Source of the DNA: Streptomyces sp. NBC_00775
GTDB lineage: Bacteria; Actinomycetota; Actinomycetes; Streptomycetales; Streptomycetaceae
Assembly (NCBI RefSeq): GCF_036347135.1
Contig: NZ_CP108938.1
Location: 8,184,001 to 8,248,000, forward strand
DNA: 64,000 nucleotides
Reading direction: 5' to 3'
A model generated the notes under the pieces. It was not told the origin of the DNA, searched no databases, and worked only from the letters and a program-made list of their open reading frames with translations. The position numbers and the translations under genes are program-made. Of this stretch, positions 27,538 to 36,783 are shown one piece after another. The stretch's first letter is position 1. Each line of letters starts with the position of its first letter.

Positions 27538-28806
27538 GTGACGACGGCTGAAGTGGCGGGTGTGCGGGCGCCCGCGTGGCGCGGGGGATTCGGGCGGCTG
27601 TGGACCGCGGCCGTGGTGTCGCAGTTCGGGGACGCCCTGCGCACCGCCGCGCTGCCGCTGCTCGCCGTGCGGCTCACCGACGATCCGCTCGTCATCGCCT
27701 CCGTGACGGCCTGCGGCTATCTCCCGTGGCTTCTTTTCGGGCTGCTGGGCGGGGCGCTCGCCGACCGAGTGGACCAGCGGCGGGCGATGTGGGCCGTGGA
27801 CACGGTACGCGGCGCACTGGTGGCCTCCTTCGCCCTGGCCGTCGGGTTCGGGCACGCGTCGATCGCCCTGCTGATCACCCTCGCCTTCACCTTGACCACC
27901 CTCCAGACCCTCTTCGACAACGCGGCCACGGCCCTGCTGCCGTCGCTGGTGGACAAAGAGGCCCTCGGCAGCGCCAACGCGAGACTGATGACCGGCCAGC
28001 GGCTCGCCGGAGGACTGCTCGCGGGTCCCTTCGTGCCGCTGCTGCTGACCGTCGGGGCCGCCATGCCGTTCACGGCGGACGCGGCCACCTATCTGCTCGC
28101 CGCCGCACTGGTGGCCTCACTGCGGATCCGGGCGCCCGAGCGGGAGCCCCGGCCGGCCGGAAGCACGCTGCGCGCCGAGATAGCCGAGGGACTGCGCGCG
28201 CTGTGGCGCGACCGGGTACTGCGGGCGACGTGCACGGCCACCCTGCTGTGCAACATCGGCATGGGCGCGCTCATCGCCACCCTGGTGCTGCACGTGACGC
28301 GCTGGCTGCACACAGGGAACGCGGGATACGCGGCGGCGATGACGGCGTACTCGGCGGGCAGCTTCAGCGGCGGCTTCGTCGCTCAGCGAGTCGCGCGCCG
28401 GTTCGGGCGGGCCCGCAGCCTGCTGCTGGGCGGATCCGTCCAGACGGCGTCGCTGCTGCTGATGGGCACCGTCCGTCACCTCGGCGCCCTCATCGTGGGC
28501 ATGGCGCTGCTCGGACTGATGAACATGGTCTGGAACGTCAACCAGGTCACGCTGATGCAGCAGCGCAGCCCCGCGGACATGGTCGGCCGCATCAGCTCCG
28601 CGTTCCGTACCGCCTCCACCTCCGGGGCCCCGATCGGCGCCCTCCTGGGCGGCGCGGTGGCGGGGGCGTACGGGCTGAACGGGCCCGCGCTGTTGGCGGC
28701 CGTGCTCTTCGCGTTCGCCGTCATCTCGCTGATACCCGCGCTCAAGCCGGACGTATCTGTTGTTGAGCCGGACGACGGCGTGACGACAGCTCGCGTCAAG
28801 CCCTGA
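27538..28806 (+). CDS. Major facilitator superfamily transporter
   Basis: 422 residues from GTG 27538. Twelve predicted hydrophobic segments, with the MFS loop 2-3 motif as GGALADRVDQRRAM and the equivalent second-half motif as GGFVAQRVARRFGRAR. It is closest in look to the MFS_3/enterobactin-exporter (EntS) type (LWTAAVVSQFGDALRTAALPLLA; MVGRISSAFRTASTSGAPIGALLGG). It is likely a drug or small-molecule exporter in the cytoplasmic membrane. No regulator lies next to it; the substrate cannot be inferred. Confidence 0.9.
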   Translation: MTTAEVAGVRAPAWRGGFGRLWTAAVVSQFGDALRTAALPLLAVRLTDDPLVIASVTACGYLPWLLFGLLGGALADRVDQRRAMWAVDTVRGALVASFALAVGFGHASIALLITLAFTLTTLQTLFDNAATALLPSLVDKEALGSANARLMTGQRLAGGLLAGPFVPLLLTVGAAMPFTADAATYLLAAALVASLRIRAPEREPRPAGSTLRAEIAEGLRALWRDRVLRATCTATLLCNIGMGALIATLVLHVTRWLHTGNAGYAAAMTAYSAGSFSGGFVAQRVARRFGRARSLLLGGSVQTASLLLMGTVRHLGALIVGMALLGLMNMVWNVNQVTLMQQRSPADMVGRISSAFRTASTSGAPIGALLGGAVAGAYGLNGPALLAAVLFAFAVISLIPALKPDVSVVEPDDGVTTARVKP

Positions 28807-28878
28807 TCAATTAGGTTGGGACCGGCAGCGGGGCAAGGTACGCAGCAGCACAGGCAGGAAAGAAGGCGGAAGTCCGAG

Positions 28879-30531
28879 ATGAACGCAGACAGCCGTACCA
28901 GGCTCAACCAGACGCCCGAGTGGACCGCTCTGGCCAAGCACCGCGAGGAGTTCGCGGACACCCATCTGCGGGACCTGTTCGCGGCCGATCCCGGGCGCGG
29001 CTCCGGCTACACACTTCAGGTCGGCGATCTGCACGTCGACTACTCCAAGCACCTGGTCACCGACGAGACGCTGCGGCTGCTGCGCGAGCTGGCCGCGGCG
29101 ACCGACGTCTTCGGGCTGCGGGACGCCATGTTCCGGGGCGAGAAGATCAACGTCACCGAGGACCGCGCGGTGCTGCACACCGCGCTGCGCGCCCCGCGCG
29201 ACGCCGTGATCGAGGTCGACGGGGAGAACGTCGTCCCCGCGGTGCACGCGGTGCTCGACAAGATGGGTGACTTCGCCGAGCGCGTCCGCTCCGGCGCCTG
29301 GACCGGACACACCGGCAAGCGCATCAAGAACGTCGTCAACATCGGCATCGGCGGCTCCGACCTCGGTCCGGCGATGGCGTACGAGGTGCTGCGTTCGTTC
29401 ACGGACCGGGATCTGACGGTCCGGTTCGTGTCGAACGTGGACGGCGCCGATCTGCACGAGGCCGTCCGCGACCTCGACGCGGCCGAGACGCTGTTCATCA
29501 TCGCCTCGAAGACGTTCACCACGATCGAGACGATCACCAACGCGACCTCCGCGCGCGACTGGCTGCTGACCGAGCTGAGAGCCGGTCAGGACGCCGTCGC
29601 GAAGCACTTCGTGGCACTGTCGACGAACGCCGAGAAGGTGTCGGACTTCGGCATCGACACGGCCAACATGTTCGGGTTCTGGGACTGGGTCGGCGGGCGC
29701 TACTCGTACGACTCGGCGATCGGCCTGTCCTTGATGATCGCCATCGGCCCGAACCACTTCCGGGAGATGCTCAACGGGTTCCTTCTCGTCGACGAGCACT
29801 TCCGCACGGCTCCCGCCGAGTCCAACGTGCCGCTGCTCCTGGGCCTGCTGGGTATCTGGTACGGCAACTTCCACGACGCCCAGTCGCACGCCGTACTGCC
29901 CTACTCGCACTACCTGTCCAAGTTCACGGCGTACTTGCAGCAGCTGGACATGGAGTCCAACGGCAAGTCGGTGGACCGCGACGGCCACCCCGTGGGATGG
30001 CAGACCGGGCCGGTCGTGTGGGGCACGCCGGGCACCAACGGGCAGCACGCGTACTACCAACTCATCCACCAGGGCACCAAGTTGATCCCGGCCGACTTCA
30101 TCGGCTTCGCCGAGCCGGTCGCCGATCTGCTGCCGGGGCTGGTCGCCCAGCACGACCTGCTGATGGCGAACTTCTTCGCGCAGACGCAGGCCCTCGCCTT
30201 CGGCAAGACACCGGACGAGGTGCGCTCCGAGGGGGTGCCCGAGGAGCTGGTGCCGCACAAGACGTTCCAGGGCAACCACCCCACGACCACGATCCTCGCG
30301 CGCGAGCTGACCCCTTCGGTGCTGGGCCAGTTGGTCGCCCTCTACGAACACAAGGTGTTCGTCCAGGGCGCCGTGTGGAACATCGACTCCTTCGACCAGT
30401 GGGGCGTCGAGCTCGGCAAGGTCCTCGCCAAGCGTGTGGAGCCGGCGCTGACGGACGGCGCGGACGTGCCGGGTCTCGACGAGTCGACGAAGGCGCTTGT
30501 CGCCAAGTACCGGGAGCTGCGCGGCCGGTAG
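28879..30531 (+). CDS. pgi: Glucose-6-phosphate isomerase
   Basis: 550 residues from ATG 28879 ([20 protein letters not shown]). It interconverts glucose-6-phosphate and fructose-6-phosphate. Signatures: [80 protein letters not shown] and [23 protein letters not shown]. It supplies the branch point to the zwf pathway encoded 14 kb downstream. A hairpin follows the stop. Confidence 0.98.
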   Translation: MNADSRTRLNQTPEWTALAKHREEFADTHLRDLFAADPGRGSGYTLQVGDLHVDYSKHLVTDETLRLLRELAAATDVFGLRDAMFRGEKINVTEDRAVLHTALRAPRDAVIEVDGENVVPAVHAVLDKMGDFAERVRSGAWTGHTGKRIKNVVNIGIGGSDLGPAMAYEVLRSFTDRDLTVRFVSNVDGADLHEAVRDLDAAETLFIIASKTFTTIETITNATSARDWLLTELRAGQDAVAKHFVALSTNAEKVSDFGIDTANMFGFWDWVGGRYSYDSAIGLSLMIAIGPNHFREMLNGFLLVDEHFRTAPAESNVPLLLGLLGIWYGNFHDAQSHAVLPYSHYLSKFTAYLQQLDMESNGKSVDRDGHPVGWQTGPVVWGTPGTNGQHAYYQLIHQGTKLIPADFIGFAEPVADLLPGLVAQHDLLMANFFAQTQALAFGKTPDEVRSEGVPEELVPHKTFQGNHPTTTILARELTPSVLGQLVALYEHKVFVQGAVWNIDSFDQWGVELGKVLAKRVEPALTDGADVPGLDESTKALVAKYRELRGR

Positions 30532-30545
30532 GAGGACGCGGGTCT

Positions 30546-30578
30546 GGGAAGCGGGCGGCGGGAGTCCGTCCGCTTCCC
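30546..30578 (+). terminator. Hairpin after pgi
   Basis: 9-bp stem (30546-30554 / 30570-30578) with a 15-nt loop followed by GTAAAAT, 14 bp after pgi. Confidence 0.55.
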
Positions 30579-30624
30579 GTAAAATCCCCGACGATCACGC
30601 GACGACGACTCGGGGGAGCGGAAG

Positions 30625-31575
30625 TTGGCCGGTACGCGCGGGAACTGGATGAGCGACAGGCTGACGGTGCGATCGATCCTGCGGCCGAAACAGGTGGCGC
30701 AGGCGTTGTACCACCCGGCGTGGATCCCGGAGTCGGTCGATGCGTCCGTGGATCGGCTCAAGAAGGCACGCATTATCGCCGGAGCGGTCGCGGCCTTCGG
30801 CGTGTACACCTTCGTGCAGCGCAAGTTCAACTTCGAAGAAGTGCTGGAGAACATGCTGACGGCGTCCGTCGTCGTGCTGTTCATCACGCCGCTGACGGTC
30901 GGCGTGATGCTCTTCGTGTGGCGCCGCACCGGGACCGTCCGCCAGATGCGGGTGCCGCTCGTCAACGCGCTCAAGCTGCTGCTGTTCTTCATCGGCTCGG
31001 TCGTCGGGTTGGTGTTCCTGTGGCAGGCGACGACGGCGCTCGGCGGCTTCTGGCTGGTGCCGCTCGGCTTCACGGCGCTCTGGCTGACCGGCATGGTGGC
31101 CTACGGAGCGGTGCAGGTGTCCGGGAACTTCTTCGGTACGGCCGCCGTCCACCGGTGCCTGCCACCGCTGCTCGCCACGGTGACGACATGGCTGATGGCG
31201 CTCCCGGACCTGCTCACGGGCGACCTGCACGGGCTCAGCTTCAAGATGGGCATCGTCTTCATCCTGGGCGCGCCGGTGACGGTCACGGCCATAGCGGTCC
31301 TGGAGATGAACCGGCTCCGCCGCCGCTACGGGATCCGACTGGGCGCCCATCCCGCGACACTGCCGACGCCGCGGCCCGCGCAACCGCCCGCGTACCCACC
31401 GCCCAATGGGTTCGTGCCGCCGCCGGGGAACCCGTATCCGCCGGGGAATCCGTACACCCCGTACCCGCCACAAGGACATCCGTACGCCCCGTACCCGCCG
31501 GGCAACCCCTATGGGCCGGGGACACCGCAGAACCCGTCCCCGTACCCCTACGGCCAAGGCCCATACGGTTCCTGA
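30625..31575 (+). CDS. Membrane protein with Pro/Gly/Tyr-rich C-terminal tail
   Basis: 316 residues from TTG 30625, which has a GGGGGAG site; ATG 30649 (MSDRLTVRSIL) is the alternative. About five transmembrane segments lie between ~50 and ~235 (IIAGAVAAFGVYTF, SVVVLFITPLTVGVMLFVW, LLLFFIGSVVGLVFLWQATT, MGIVFILGAPVTVTAIAVLE). The last ~70 residues are a cytosolic tail of PPxGNPY and PYxPYPP repeats. I recognise no named family; Pro-rich tails of this kind often occur on small Streptomyces membrane proteins. It lies convergent to the FtsX-type permease gene, 9 bp apart. Confidence 0.7.
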   Translation: MAGTRGNWMSDRLTVRSILRPKQVAQALYHPAWIPESVDASVDRLKKARIIAGAVAAFGVYTFVQRKFNFEEVLENMLTASVVVLFITPLTVGVMLFVWRRTGTVRQMRVPLVNALKLLLFFIGSVVGLVFLWQATTALGGFWLVPLGFTALWLTGMVAYGAVQVSGNFFGTAAVHRCLPPLLATVTTWLMALPDLLTGDLHGLSFKMGIVFILGAPVTVTAIAVLEMNRLRRRYGIRLGAHPATLPTPRPAQPPAYPPPNGFVPPPGNPYPPGNPYTPYPPQGHPYAPYPPGNPYGPGTPQNPSPYPYGQGPYGS

Positions 31576-31584
31576 CCGGCGGGC

Positions 31585-33876
31585 TCAGGCCACCGCGCTG
31601 AGCGTGTCCGCCAATCGTCGGCGGGTCGCTCGCGCCGCGGGCAGGGCGGCGAGTGTGGCGGCGCCCAGCACGGCGGCCGTGCCGAACAGCAGCAGAAGCA
31701 CGGGGGACGGCCCCTGGGCGATACCGGCCCCGATGCCGCTCGACCTGCCCTGAGAGTCGATCAGCCAGTGCGCGAGGGGCACCCCCAGCGCCGTACCCAC
31801 GAGGACCGCTGCCAGGGCCGTGCACCCCGTCGCCGTCACGGTGACCGCGGTGATCTGCCGCGGAGTCAGCCCGATCGCCTTCAGCGCCAGCAGATCCCGC
31901 TCGCCCTCGCGCACGGTGCCGCCGATCGCGGTGAGCAGCTCGATGAGCCCGATCAGGGCCAGTACGGCGATCAGCCCCACGACGACCCCGCGCAGCGGCG
32001 AGAGCCCGTCGGCCGGGTTGGTCACGGTGTGCACGTCGAAGCGTCCGTGCGCGGCTGTGGCCAGCTCGGTGGCCACCTTGTGCGGGTCGGCGCCGGGACG
32101 CAGCTGGAGCTGGTAGAGGGTCGGCCGGAGGTCGGGGTCGTTCTCGCGGAGGGTGTCGAGCGAGGTCGAGATGACCCGGCCGCTGTTCTCCGGCTCGATG
32201 CTGCGGCCCACGATGTGCAGGATCTGCGGCTGTTCGCCCACCGTGATCCGCACCCAGTCGCCGACGTGGACGTCCATCAGGTCGAGCAGCCCCTGACCGG
32301 CCACCGCCTCGTCGGGTCCGCGCGCGAGGCGGCCCTCGGCCAGCGAGAACGGGTACGGATCCTGGTGGGTGCCGAGCCCGCGCAGCGCGATCGTGCCCGT
32401 CTGGCCGGGGACCAGGGCGGCCACCTCGACGCCCGGGTGGACGTCGGTGACCTGCGGGTTCTTGGCCAGCAGGGCTCGTACGTCCGCATCGCTCAGGTTC
32501 TCGTCCGCCCGCACCGTGAGCGCGGCCGCCAGACCGATCTGCTCGGGCCTGCTGTGGAAGCGGTCGATGGTGGTCCACGCGCTCATGGCCACCACGATCA
32601 GCAGCAGCGGCAGCGCGAGCCGGGCGATCGTGGCCAGCGAGCGCGGCCGTCGTGTGAACGCCTTGTGCCAGCCCAGGACCAGCGCGGACGGCAGCCGCAG
32701 CCCGAGCGCCCCGCGCGCCAGGCCCGACAGCCGCCCGCCGAGCGGCGCCCCGGCCCGCAACCCGGGCACCGGCGGCACCCGTCCGGCGCGCCAGGCCGCG
32801 AGTCCTGTCGTCGCGGCGATGAACAGCATCGCGGCCACGGGTATCGCGAAGAGTGCCGCCGTGTGCCCCGGGAGCCCCTGCCACACACCGACCGCGTCGC
32901 CCAGACGCCCCGGGACGCGGCTGCCCAGCGTCTCGCAGAGCGCGGCGGCCAGCACGGCGCCCAGCAGCGCGAACGCCACGTGCTGGAGCAGGAAGATCCG
33001 CACCACCTGGCCGGGCGTGAAACCGATCGCCTTCAGCACCGAGATGTCCCGCAGATGGCCGCGGATACGGGTGCCGATCGCGCCGTGCACGGCGAGCGCG
33101 GCGGCGAGCAGCGCGCCGAGGCCGAACAGGCCCAGTACCTGCCCCAGCAGCCGGTTGTCGCCCTGGGCCTCGGCCCGCGCCTGCTGCCAGTGGGAGACCT
33201 CGGTGACCGCTCCGGCGCCCAGGAGGGTGACGGCCCGTTGGACGGCGTAGTCCGTGTCGCCGGGATCGGTCAGCCGCAGCCCGATCACCTGGCCGGTGCG
33301 CCCGGCGTATCTCTGCACGGCGGACGGCAGTGCCCACACGAGGCCCGAGTGCTCGCCGGGGCTGTAGCGGGGCTCGGCGCTGTCGGTGACGCCCAGGACG
33401 GTCAGGGTCCGTGTGGTGCCGGGCACGGTGAGGGTGTCGCCGGGCTCGGCCCACAGCGCCCGGGCGAGGCTGCTCTCCAGCACCACGCCGTCGGGCCTGG
33501 CGGGGTCCAGCCAGCGGCCGGAGTCGAGGAGCGGTCGGCCGGTGGCGGGCGGTTCGACGGCGCCGCGCAGTTCGACGGAGGCGCGGGTGCCGCGCGACTC
33601 GACGGTGGCGGAGGCGGTGGGGTACGGGCCCGCGACGGACTCGACTCCGTCCAGGTCGGCGAGCCTGTCCGCATCGGCCGACGGGCCGGTGTGGATCCAC
33701 ACGTGCGCGCCGTGCGACTGGGCGAAGACGCGCTGCCAGGGGTTGGTCGCGTACCCGAAGAGCGCCGTGGCCAGCAGCAGCGAGGCGACGATCCCAGCGG
33801 TGGCGAGCACGATGAACAGCGCCTCGCCGCGATGCGTCCGCAGATCGGCGTGCGCCCAGCGCAGAGTGGCCCGCAT
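31585..33876 (-). CDS. FtsX/MacB-type ABC transporter permease
   Basis: 763 residues from ATG 33876. TM1 follows a short N-terminus (EALFIVLATAGIVASLLLATALFGY). A large extracellular domain is followed by three helices around ~250-370 with the FtsX motif (IRGHLRDISVLKAIGFTPGQVVRIFLLQHVAFALLG), a second TM and extracellular domain, then a second FtsX domain (VREGERDLLALKAIGLTPRQITAVTVTATGCTALAAVLVG). These proteins usually transduce force for lipoprotein export, peptide export or antibiotic sensing, not import. It forms an operon with the ATPase and PadR genes upstream. Confidence 0.9.
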   Translation of the reverse strand: MRATLRWAHADLRTHRGEALFIVLATAGIVASLLLATALFGYATNPWQRVFAQSHGAHVWIHTGPSADADRLADLDGVESVAGPYPTASATVESRGTRASVELRGAVEPPATGRPLLDSGRWLDPARPDGVVLESSLARALWAEPGDTLTVPGTTRTLTVLGVTDSAEPRYSPGEHSGLVWALPSAVQRYAGRTGQVIGLRLTDPGDTDYAVQRAVTLLGAGAVTEVSHWQQARAEAQGDNRLLGQVLGLFGLGALLAAALAVHGAIGTRIRGHLRDISVLKAIGFTPGQVVRIFLLQHVAFALLGAVLAAALCETLGSRVPGRLGDAVGVWQGLPGHTAALFAIPVAAMLFIAATTGLAAWRAGRVPPVPGLRAGAPLGGRLSGLARGALGLRLPSALVLGWHKAFTRRPRSLATIARLALPLLLIVVAMSAWTTIDRFHSRPEQIGLAAALTVRADENLSDADVRALLAKNPQVTDVHPGVEVAALVPGQTGTIALRGLGTHQDPYPFSLAEGRLARGPDEAVAGQGLLDLMDVHVGDWVRITVGEQPQILHIVGRSIEPENSGRVISTSLDTLRENDPDLRPTLYQLQLRPGADPHKVATELATAAHGRFDVHTVTNPADGLSPLRGVVVGLIAVLALIGLIELLTAIGGTVREGERDLLALKAIGLTPRQITAVTVTATGCTALAAVLVGTALGVPLAHWLIDSQGRSSGIGAGIAQGPSPVLLLLFGTAAVLGAATLAALPAARATRRRLADTLSAVA

Positions 33877-33882
33877 CCCGGC

Positions 33883-33984
33883 TCAGCCTCTCGGCTCGCG
33901 TACGAGGGACCGGTTCACCGGCTGGGGCTCGCGTATGAGGGACCCGCTCATCGGCTGGGGCTCGTGTACGAGGGGCCGGTTCAT
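33883..33984 (-). CDS. 33-residue ORF made of three 11-residue repeats
   Basis: From ATG 33984 to TGA 33883, ending 6 nt before the permease ATG. It consists of three repeats: MNRPLVHEPQP, MSGSLIREPQP, VNRSLVREPRG. The DNA is a 3 x 33-bp tandem repeat, so every unit is in frame. It lies in the ATPase-permease junction and its end contains the permease ribosome site (GAGAGG), so it could couple translation of the two. Expression is unproven; it may equally be a minisatellite. Confidence 0.4.
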   Translation of the reverse strand: MNRPLVHEPQPMSGSLIREPQPVNRSLVREPRG

Positions 33985-33991
33985 CGGCGGA
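33893..33991. repeat. 3 x 33-bp tandem repeat between ABC ATPase and permease genes
   Basis: Units begin at 33893, 33926 and 33959. Each starts GGCTCG, carries a GAGGG core and ends in CGGCTGG or a close variant. Sequence differs at a few positions per unit. Confidence 0.85.
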
Positions 33992-34008
33992 GGCTTGCGC
34001 ACAGCGGC

Positions 34009-34794
34009 TCAGTCCTTCAGTTCCAGCACGCCGGATATCCCCACGCCCCGCGACGGCGTGCCGTCGAGTTCCGCGTCGTCGGCGATGCGGCCGTCGAAGA
34101 AGCTGATCACCCGGTCCGCGGCGCTCGCGAGCCGTGCGTCATGGGTGACCAGCACGATGGTCTGGCCGCGCTGGTGAAAGCGGGACAGCAGCCGGGTCAC
34201 CTCGCGGGTGCCCTTGCTGTCGAGGCTGCCCGCGGGCTCGTCGGCGAGCAGCAGGGGCGGATGGTTGACCAGGGCCCGCGCGAGCGCGACGCGCTGCTGC
34301 TCGCCGCCGGACAGCTCGCCCGGCATGCTGCGCTCCTTGCCCTCCAGACCCAGCTCGGCGAGGAGCGTCTCGCGCTCGGCGCGCGCCTGCTTGGGGGAGA
34401 GGCCGGCGAGCAGGGCGGGCAGCTCGACGTTGTCGGCGACCGACAGGTTCGACACCAGGTTGAAGAACTGGAAGACGATGCCGATACGGCGCCGGCGTTC
34501 GACCGCCCAGCGCGCCTCGCTGTACGCGTCCGTGCACTCGCCGTCCAGCCAGACGCTGCCGGAATCCGGGCGCTGGAGCCCCCCGAGCAGATGCAGCAGG
34601 GTCGACTTCCCGGCACCGGACGGGCCGGTGACGGCCACGAACTCGCCCTTGCGTACGGCAAGATCCACGCCACGCACGGCATGCGCGGGCGCACCCTCGC
34701 CGTAGTGGGTCTTGACCAGGCCCTCGGCGCGCAGCACAGGGGCGTCCTCGGCGGGAGCGTCCTCGGGGCGCGGCGAAGGAGCGGTGCGGCTCAT
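34009..34794 (-). CDS. ABC transporter ATPase (LolD/MacB type)
   Basis: 261 residues. Walker A GPSGAGKSTLLHLLGG, Q-loop region IGIVFQFFNLVSNLSVADNVELPALLAG, signature LSGGEQQRVALARALVNHPPLLLADEPAGSLD with Walker B, and the switch His in IVLVTHD. The FQFFNL...LSVADNVELP pattern is typical of MacB/LolD-type partners of FtsX permeases. ATG 34794 overlaps the upstream PadR stop by 4 bp. Confidence 0.95.
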   Translation of the reverse strand: MSRTAPSPRPEDAPAEDAPVLRAEGLVKTHYGEGAPAHAVRGVDLAVRKGEFVAVTGPSGAGKSTLLHLLGGLQRPDSGSVWLDGECTDAYSEARWAVERRRRIGIVFQFFNLVSNLSVADNVELPALLAGLSPKQARAERETLLAELGLEGKERSMPGELSGGEQQRVALARALVNHPPLLLADEPAGSLDSKGTREVTRLLSRFHQRGQTIVLVTHDARLASAADRVISFFDGRIADDAELDGTPSRGVGISGVLELKD

Positions 34795-35306
34795 TCCTGC
34801 TCCTCCAACTCCTCCTGGCAGCGCTCCAGCCAGTCGAGGTCGGCTTGCAGATGCAGCATGGCGCCCTCGATGAGCAGCTGGGAGATGCGGTTGTCCCGGT
34901 CCTCGGCCGCGGCGAGCTTCGACAGATCGCGCATGGTGTTCAGATACTGGCGCCGCTGCTTGTTGATCAGGGCGATCTGGTCGGCGAGACCGGTCTGCGG
35001 TGCGAGCGCGAGCTTCATGAAGAACTCGTCCCGTACGCGCGGCTCGTCCGCCGTCTCCTCGTACCAGGCGCGCAGCGCCTCACGCCCGGCGTCGGTGAGG
35101 TGATAGATCTTCTTGTTGGGCCGGCTCGACTGCTCGACTTCCTCGCCCTCGATCAGTCCCGACTTCTCGAGGCGGCCGAGCGTCACATAGATCTGGCCGA
35201 CGTTCGGCTGAGGGTACGCGGCACCCAGCAGTTGCTCAAGGCCCTGCTTGAGCTCGTAGCCGTGGGCGGGTCCGCGCGCCAGCAGGGCCAGGAGGGACAG
35301 CCGCAC
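34791..35306 (-). CDS. PadR-family transcriptional regulator
   Basis: 171 residues from GTG 35306 with a GGAGGAG site. The N-terminal winged helix (LSLLALLARGPAHGYELKQGLEQLLG, NVGQIYVTLGRLEKSGLIEGE, KKIYHLTDAGREALRAWYEE) is followed by a C-terminal helical dimerisation region (AAEDRDNRISQLLIEGAMLHLQADLDWLERCQEELEE). It is the first gene of the PadR-ATPase-permease operon and presumably represses it, releasing in response to a substrate of the exporter. A 15-bp inverted repeat lies 83 bp upstream. Confidence 0.93.
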   Translation of the reverse strand: MRLSLLALLARGPAHGYELKQGLEQLLGAAYPQPNVGQIYVTLGRLEKSGLIEGEEVEQSSRPNKKIYHLTDAGREALRAWYEETADEPRVRDEFFMKLALAPQTGLADQIALINKQRRQYLNTMRDLSKLAAAEDRDNRISQLLIEGAMLHLQADLDWLERCQEELEEQE

Positions 35307-35335
35307 TCGTGCTCTCCTCCCCGCATCCTTGTGAT

Positions 35336-35380
35336 GTGCCGCAGGCCCACGTGCCCGAGGCCAATGTGCCGCAGGCCCTA
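35336..35380. repeat. 3 x 15-bp tandem repeat upstream of PadR gene
   Basis: Units 35336-35350, 35351-35365 and 35366-35380, each starting GTGCC and containing GAGGCC or CAGGCCC. It sits in the divergent promoter region between padR and the binding-protein gene. Confidence 0.75.
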
Positions 35381-35389
35381 GTATCGCCC

Positions 35390-35404
35390 ATACCTAACAG
35401 GTAT
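35390..35404. promoter_or_regulatory. ATACCT-AAC-AGGTAT inverted repeat, candidate PadR operator
   Basis: A perfect 6-bp inverted repeat with a 3-bp spacer between divergent padR and solute-binding protein genes, 56 bp before the latter's ATG. The embedded nonamer TACCTAACA recurs in reverse orientation at 36773-36781, ahead of the GH13 gene, suggesting a shared regulator. Confidence 0.6.
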
Positions 35405-35460
35405 ACATGGCCTCTGACTCCGGGCGAAGGTGCCCGGCGCCGGTGTACAGGGAGGAACCT

Positions 35461-36735
35461 ATGCGGTGGATACGCGCCGCCGGTAGGGGCCTCCTGGTCG
35501 CGGCGGTGGTCCTGTCCGGTTACGTCGCCTCGGGCGCCCAGACCGACGGTGCGCACGGCGGCGGCCGCGGTCCGCTCACGCTGGCCACCGCCGGTGACCT
35601 CACCAACTATCTGGGGCCGCTGCTCGACGGCTGGAACCGCACCCACCCCGGCGAGAAGGTCACCCTCGTCGAACTCCCGGACTCCGCGGACGAGACCCAC
35701 GCGCAGATGACCACCGACCTGCGCGGCGGCGACCGGAGCCGCTTCGACGTCCTCAACATCGACGTCGCCTGGACCTCGGAGTTCGCCGCCGCGGGCTGGA
35801 TCTCCCCACTGCCGCGCGACCGTTTCCCGCTCGGCGGCTTCCTGCCGCCGGTCGTCAACACGGCGACGTACGACGGAAGGCTGTACGCCGTCCCGTACGT
35901 CACCAACGCCGGACTGCTCCTCTACCGCAAGGACATCCTGGCCAAGGAGGGCGTCGCGCCCCCGCGCACCTGGGCCGAGCTGGAGAAACAGGCGAAGACC
36001 ATCGCGCCGAAGTACGGACTCGACGGTTACGCGGGCCAGTTCCTGCCCTACGAGGGGCTCACCGTGAACGCCGCCGAGGCGGTCTACTCGGCAGGCGGCA
36101 CGATCCTCGGCGACGAGGGCGAGCGCGTCACGGTCGACTCCGCGGCGGCACGCGAGGGCATCGGCTTCCTCGCCCGCGGCGTACGCGACGGCTGGATCCC
36201 GAAGAAGGCGCTCACGTACAAGGAGCAGGAGTCCAAACAGGCCTTCCAGGACGGCCACCTCCTCTTCCTGCGCAACTGGCCGTACGCCTACGTCAGCGCC
36301 TCCGCCAAGGGCTCCGCGGTCGCCGGGAAGGTCGGCGCGGTGCCGCTGCCCGGACCCGACGGGCCAGGGACGAGCGTGCTCGGCGGTTCGAATCTCGCGG
36401 TCAACACGCATGCCCGGCACCCCGACTCCGCGGCGCGCCTGATCGCGTACCTCACCAGCGAGCGGGTGCAGCGGCAGGTCCTCACGCGCGGTGCGCTGCC
36501 GCCCGTACGGGCCGACCTCTACCAGGACCCGGAACTGATCCGGGAGTTCCCGTATCTGCCGACGCTGCGCACGAGCGTCCTCGCGGCGGCCCCGCGCCCC
36601 AAGAGCCCCCGCTACGACCAGGTCAGCCTGGCCGTTCAGGCGGTCGTGCACGACGCGCTGACGGGCCACGAGACGCCCGAGGCGGCGGTGCGCCGGCTGG
36701 CGCGCGAGCTGGCCGACATCTCCCGCCGGGGCTGA
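35461..36735 (+). CDS. Secreted extracellular solute-binding protein (sugar type)
   Basis: 424 residues from ATG 35461 (MRWIRAAGRGLLVAAVVLSG), GGAGG site upstream. The signal peptide lacks a lipobox Cys (GYVASGAQT), unlike most Gram-positive binding proteins, so the protein may be released or rely on a membrane partner. The mature family 1 layout is present: LTLATAGDLTNYLGPLLDGWNRTHPGEKVTLVEL, RFDVLNIDVAWTSEFAAAGWI, LYAVPYVTNAGLLLYRKDIL, LTVNAAEAVYSAGG and VLGGSNLAVNTHARHPDSAARLIAYL (trehalose/maltose-binding type). The GH13 gene follows on the same strand. Confidence 0.88.
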   Translation: MRWIRAAGRGLLVAAVVLSGYVASGAQTDGAHGGGRGPLTLATAGDLTNYLGPLLDGWNRTHPGEKVTLVELPDSADETHAQMTTDLRGGDRSRFDVLNIDVAWTSEFAAAGWISPLPRDRFPLGGFLPPVVNTATYDGRLYAVPYVTNAGLLLYRKDILAKEGVAPPRTWAELEKQAKTIAPKYGLDGYAGQFLPYEGLTVNAAEAVYSAGGTILGDEGERVTVDSAAAREGIGFLARGVRDGWIPKKALTYKEQESKQAFQDGHLLFLRNWPYAYVSASAKGSAVAGKVGAVPLPGPDGPGTSVLGGSNLAVNTHARHPDSAARLIAYLTSERVQRQVLTRGALPPVRADLYQDPELIREFPYLPTLRTSVLAAAPRPKSPRYDQVSLAVQAVVHDALTGHETPEAAVRRLARELADISRRG

Positions 36736-36766
36736 GCCCTCTTTTCGTCGTGCTCGACGGCTCCTA

Positions 36767-36783
36767 GTTACATGTTAGGTAAC
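36767..36783. promoter_or_regulatory. GTTAC-N7-GTAAC inverted repeat before GH13 gene
   Basis: It contains, inverted, the TACCTAACA nonamer found in the PadR-side repeat at 35391-35399. A related TACTTAACA lies at 36886-36894. Likely an operator for the GH13/ABC operon. Confidence 0.5.

Noticed and set aside
33893..33991. CRISPR-like array
   Set aside because: Direct tandem repeats of 33 bp without unique spacers; it is a minisatellite, not a CRISPR. No other array is visible.
31768..35103. 1,111-codon open frame on the plus strand
   Set aside because: It is antisense to the FtsX permease, ABC ATPase and PadR genes, whose motifs and coupled starts are clear; its sequence is low-complexity Arg/Gly/Gln typical of high-GC shadow frames.
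35336..35380. Operator function for the 15-bp tandem repeats
   Set aside because: Direct repeats without symmetry; the adjacent inverted repeat at 35390-35404 is a better operator candidate.
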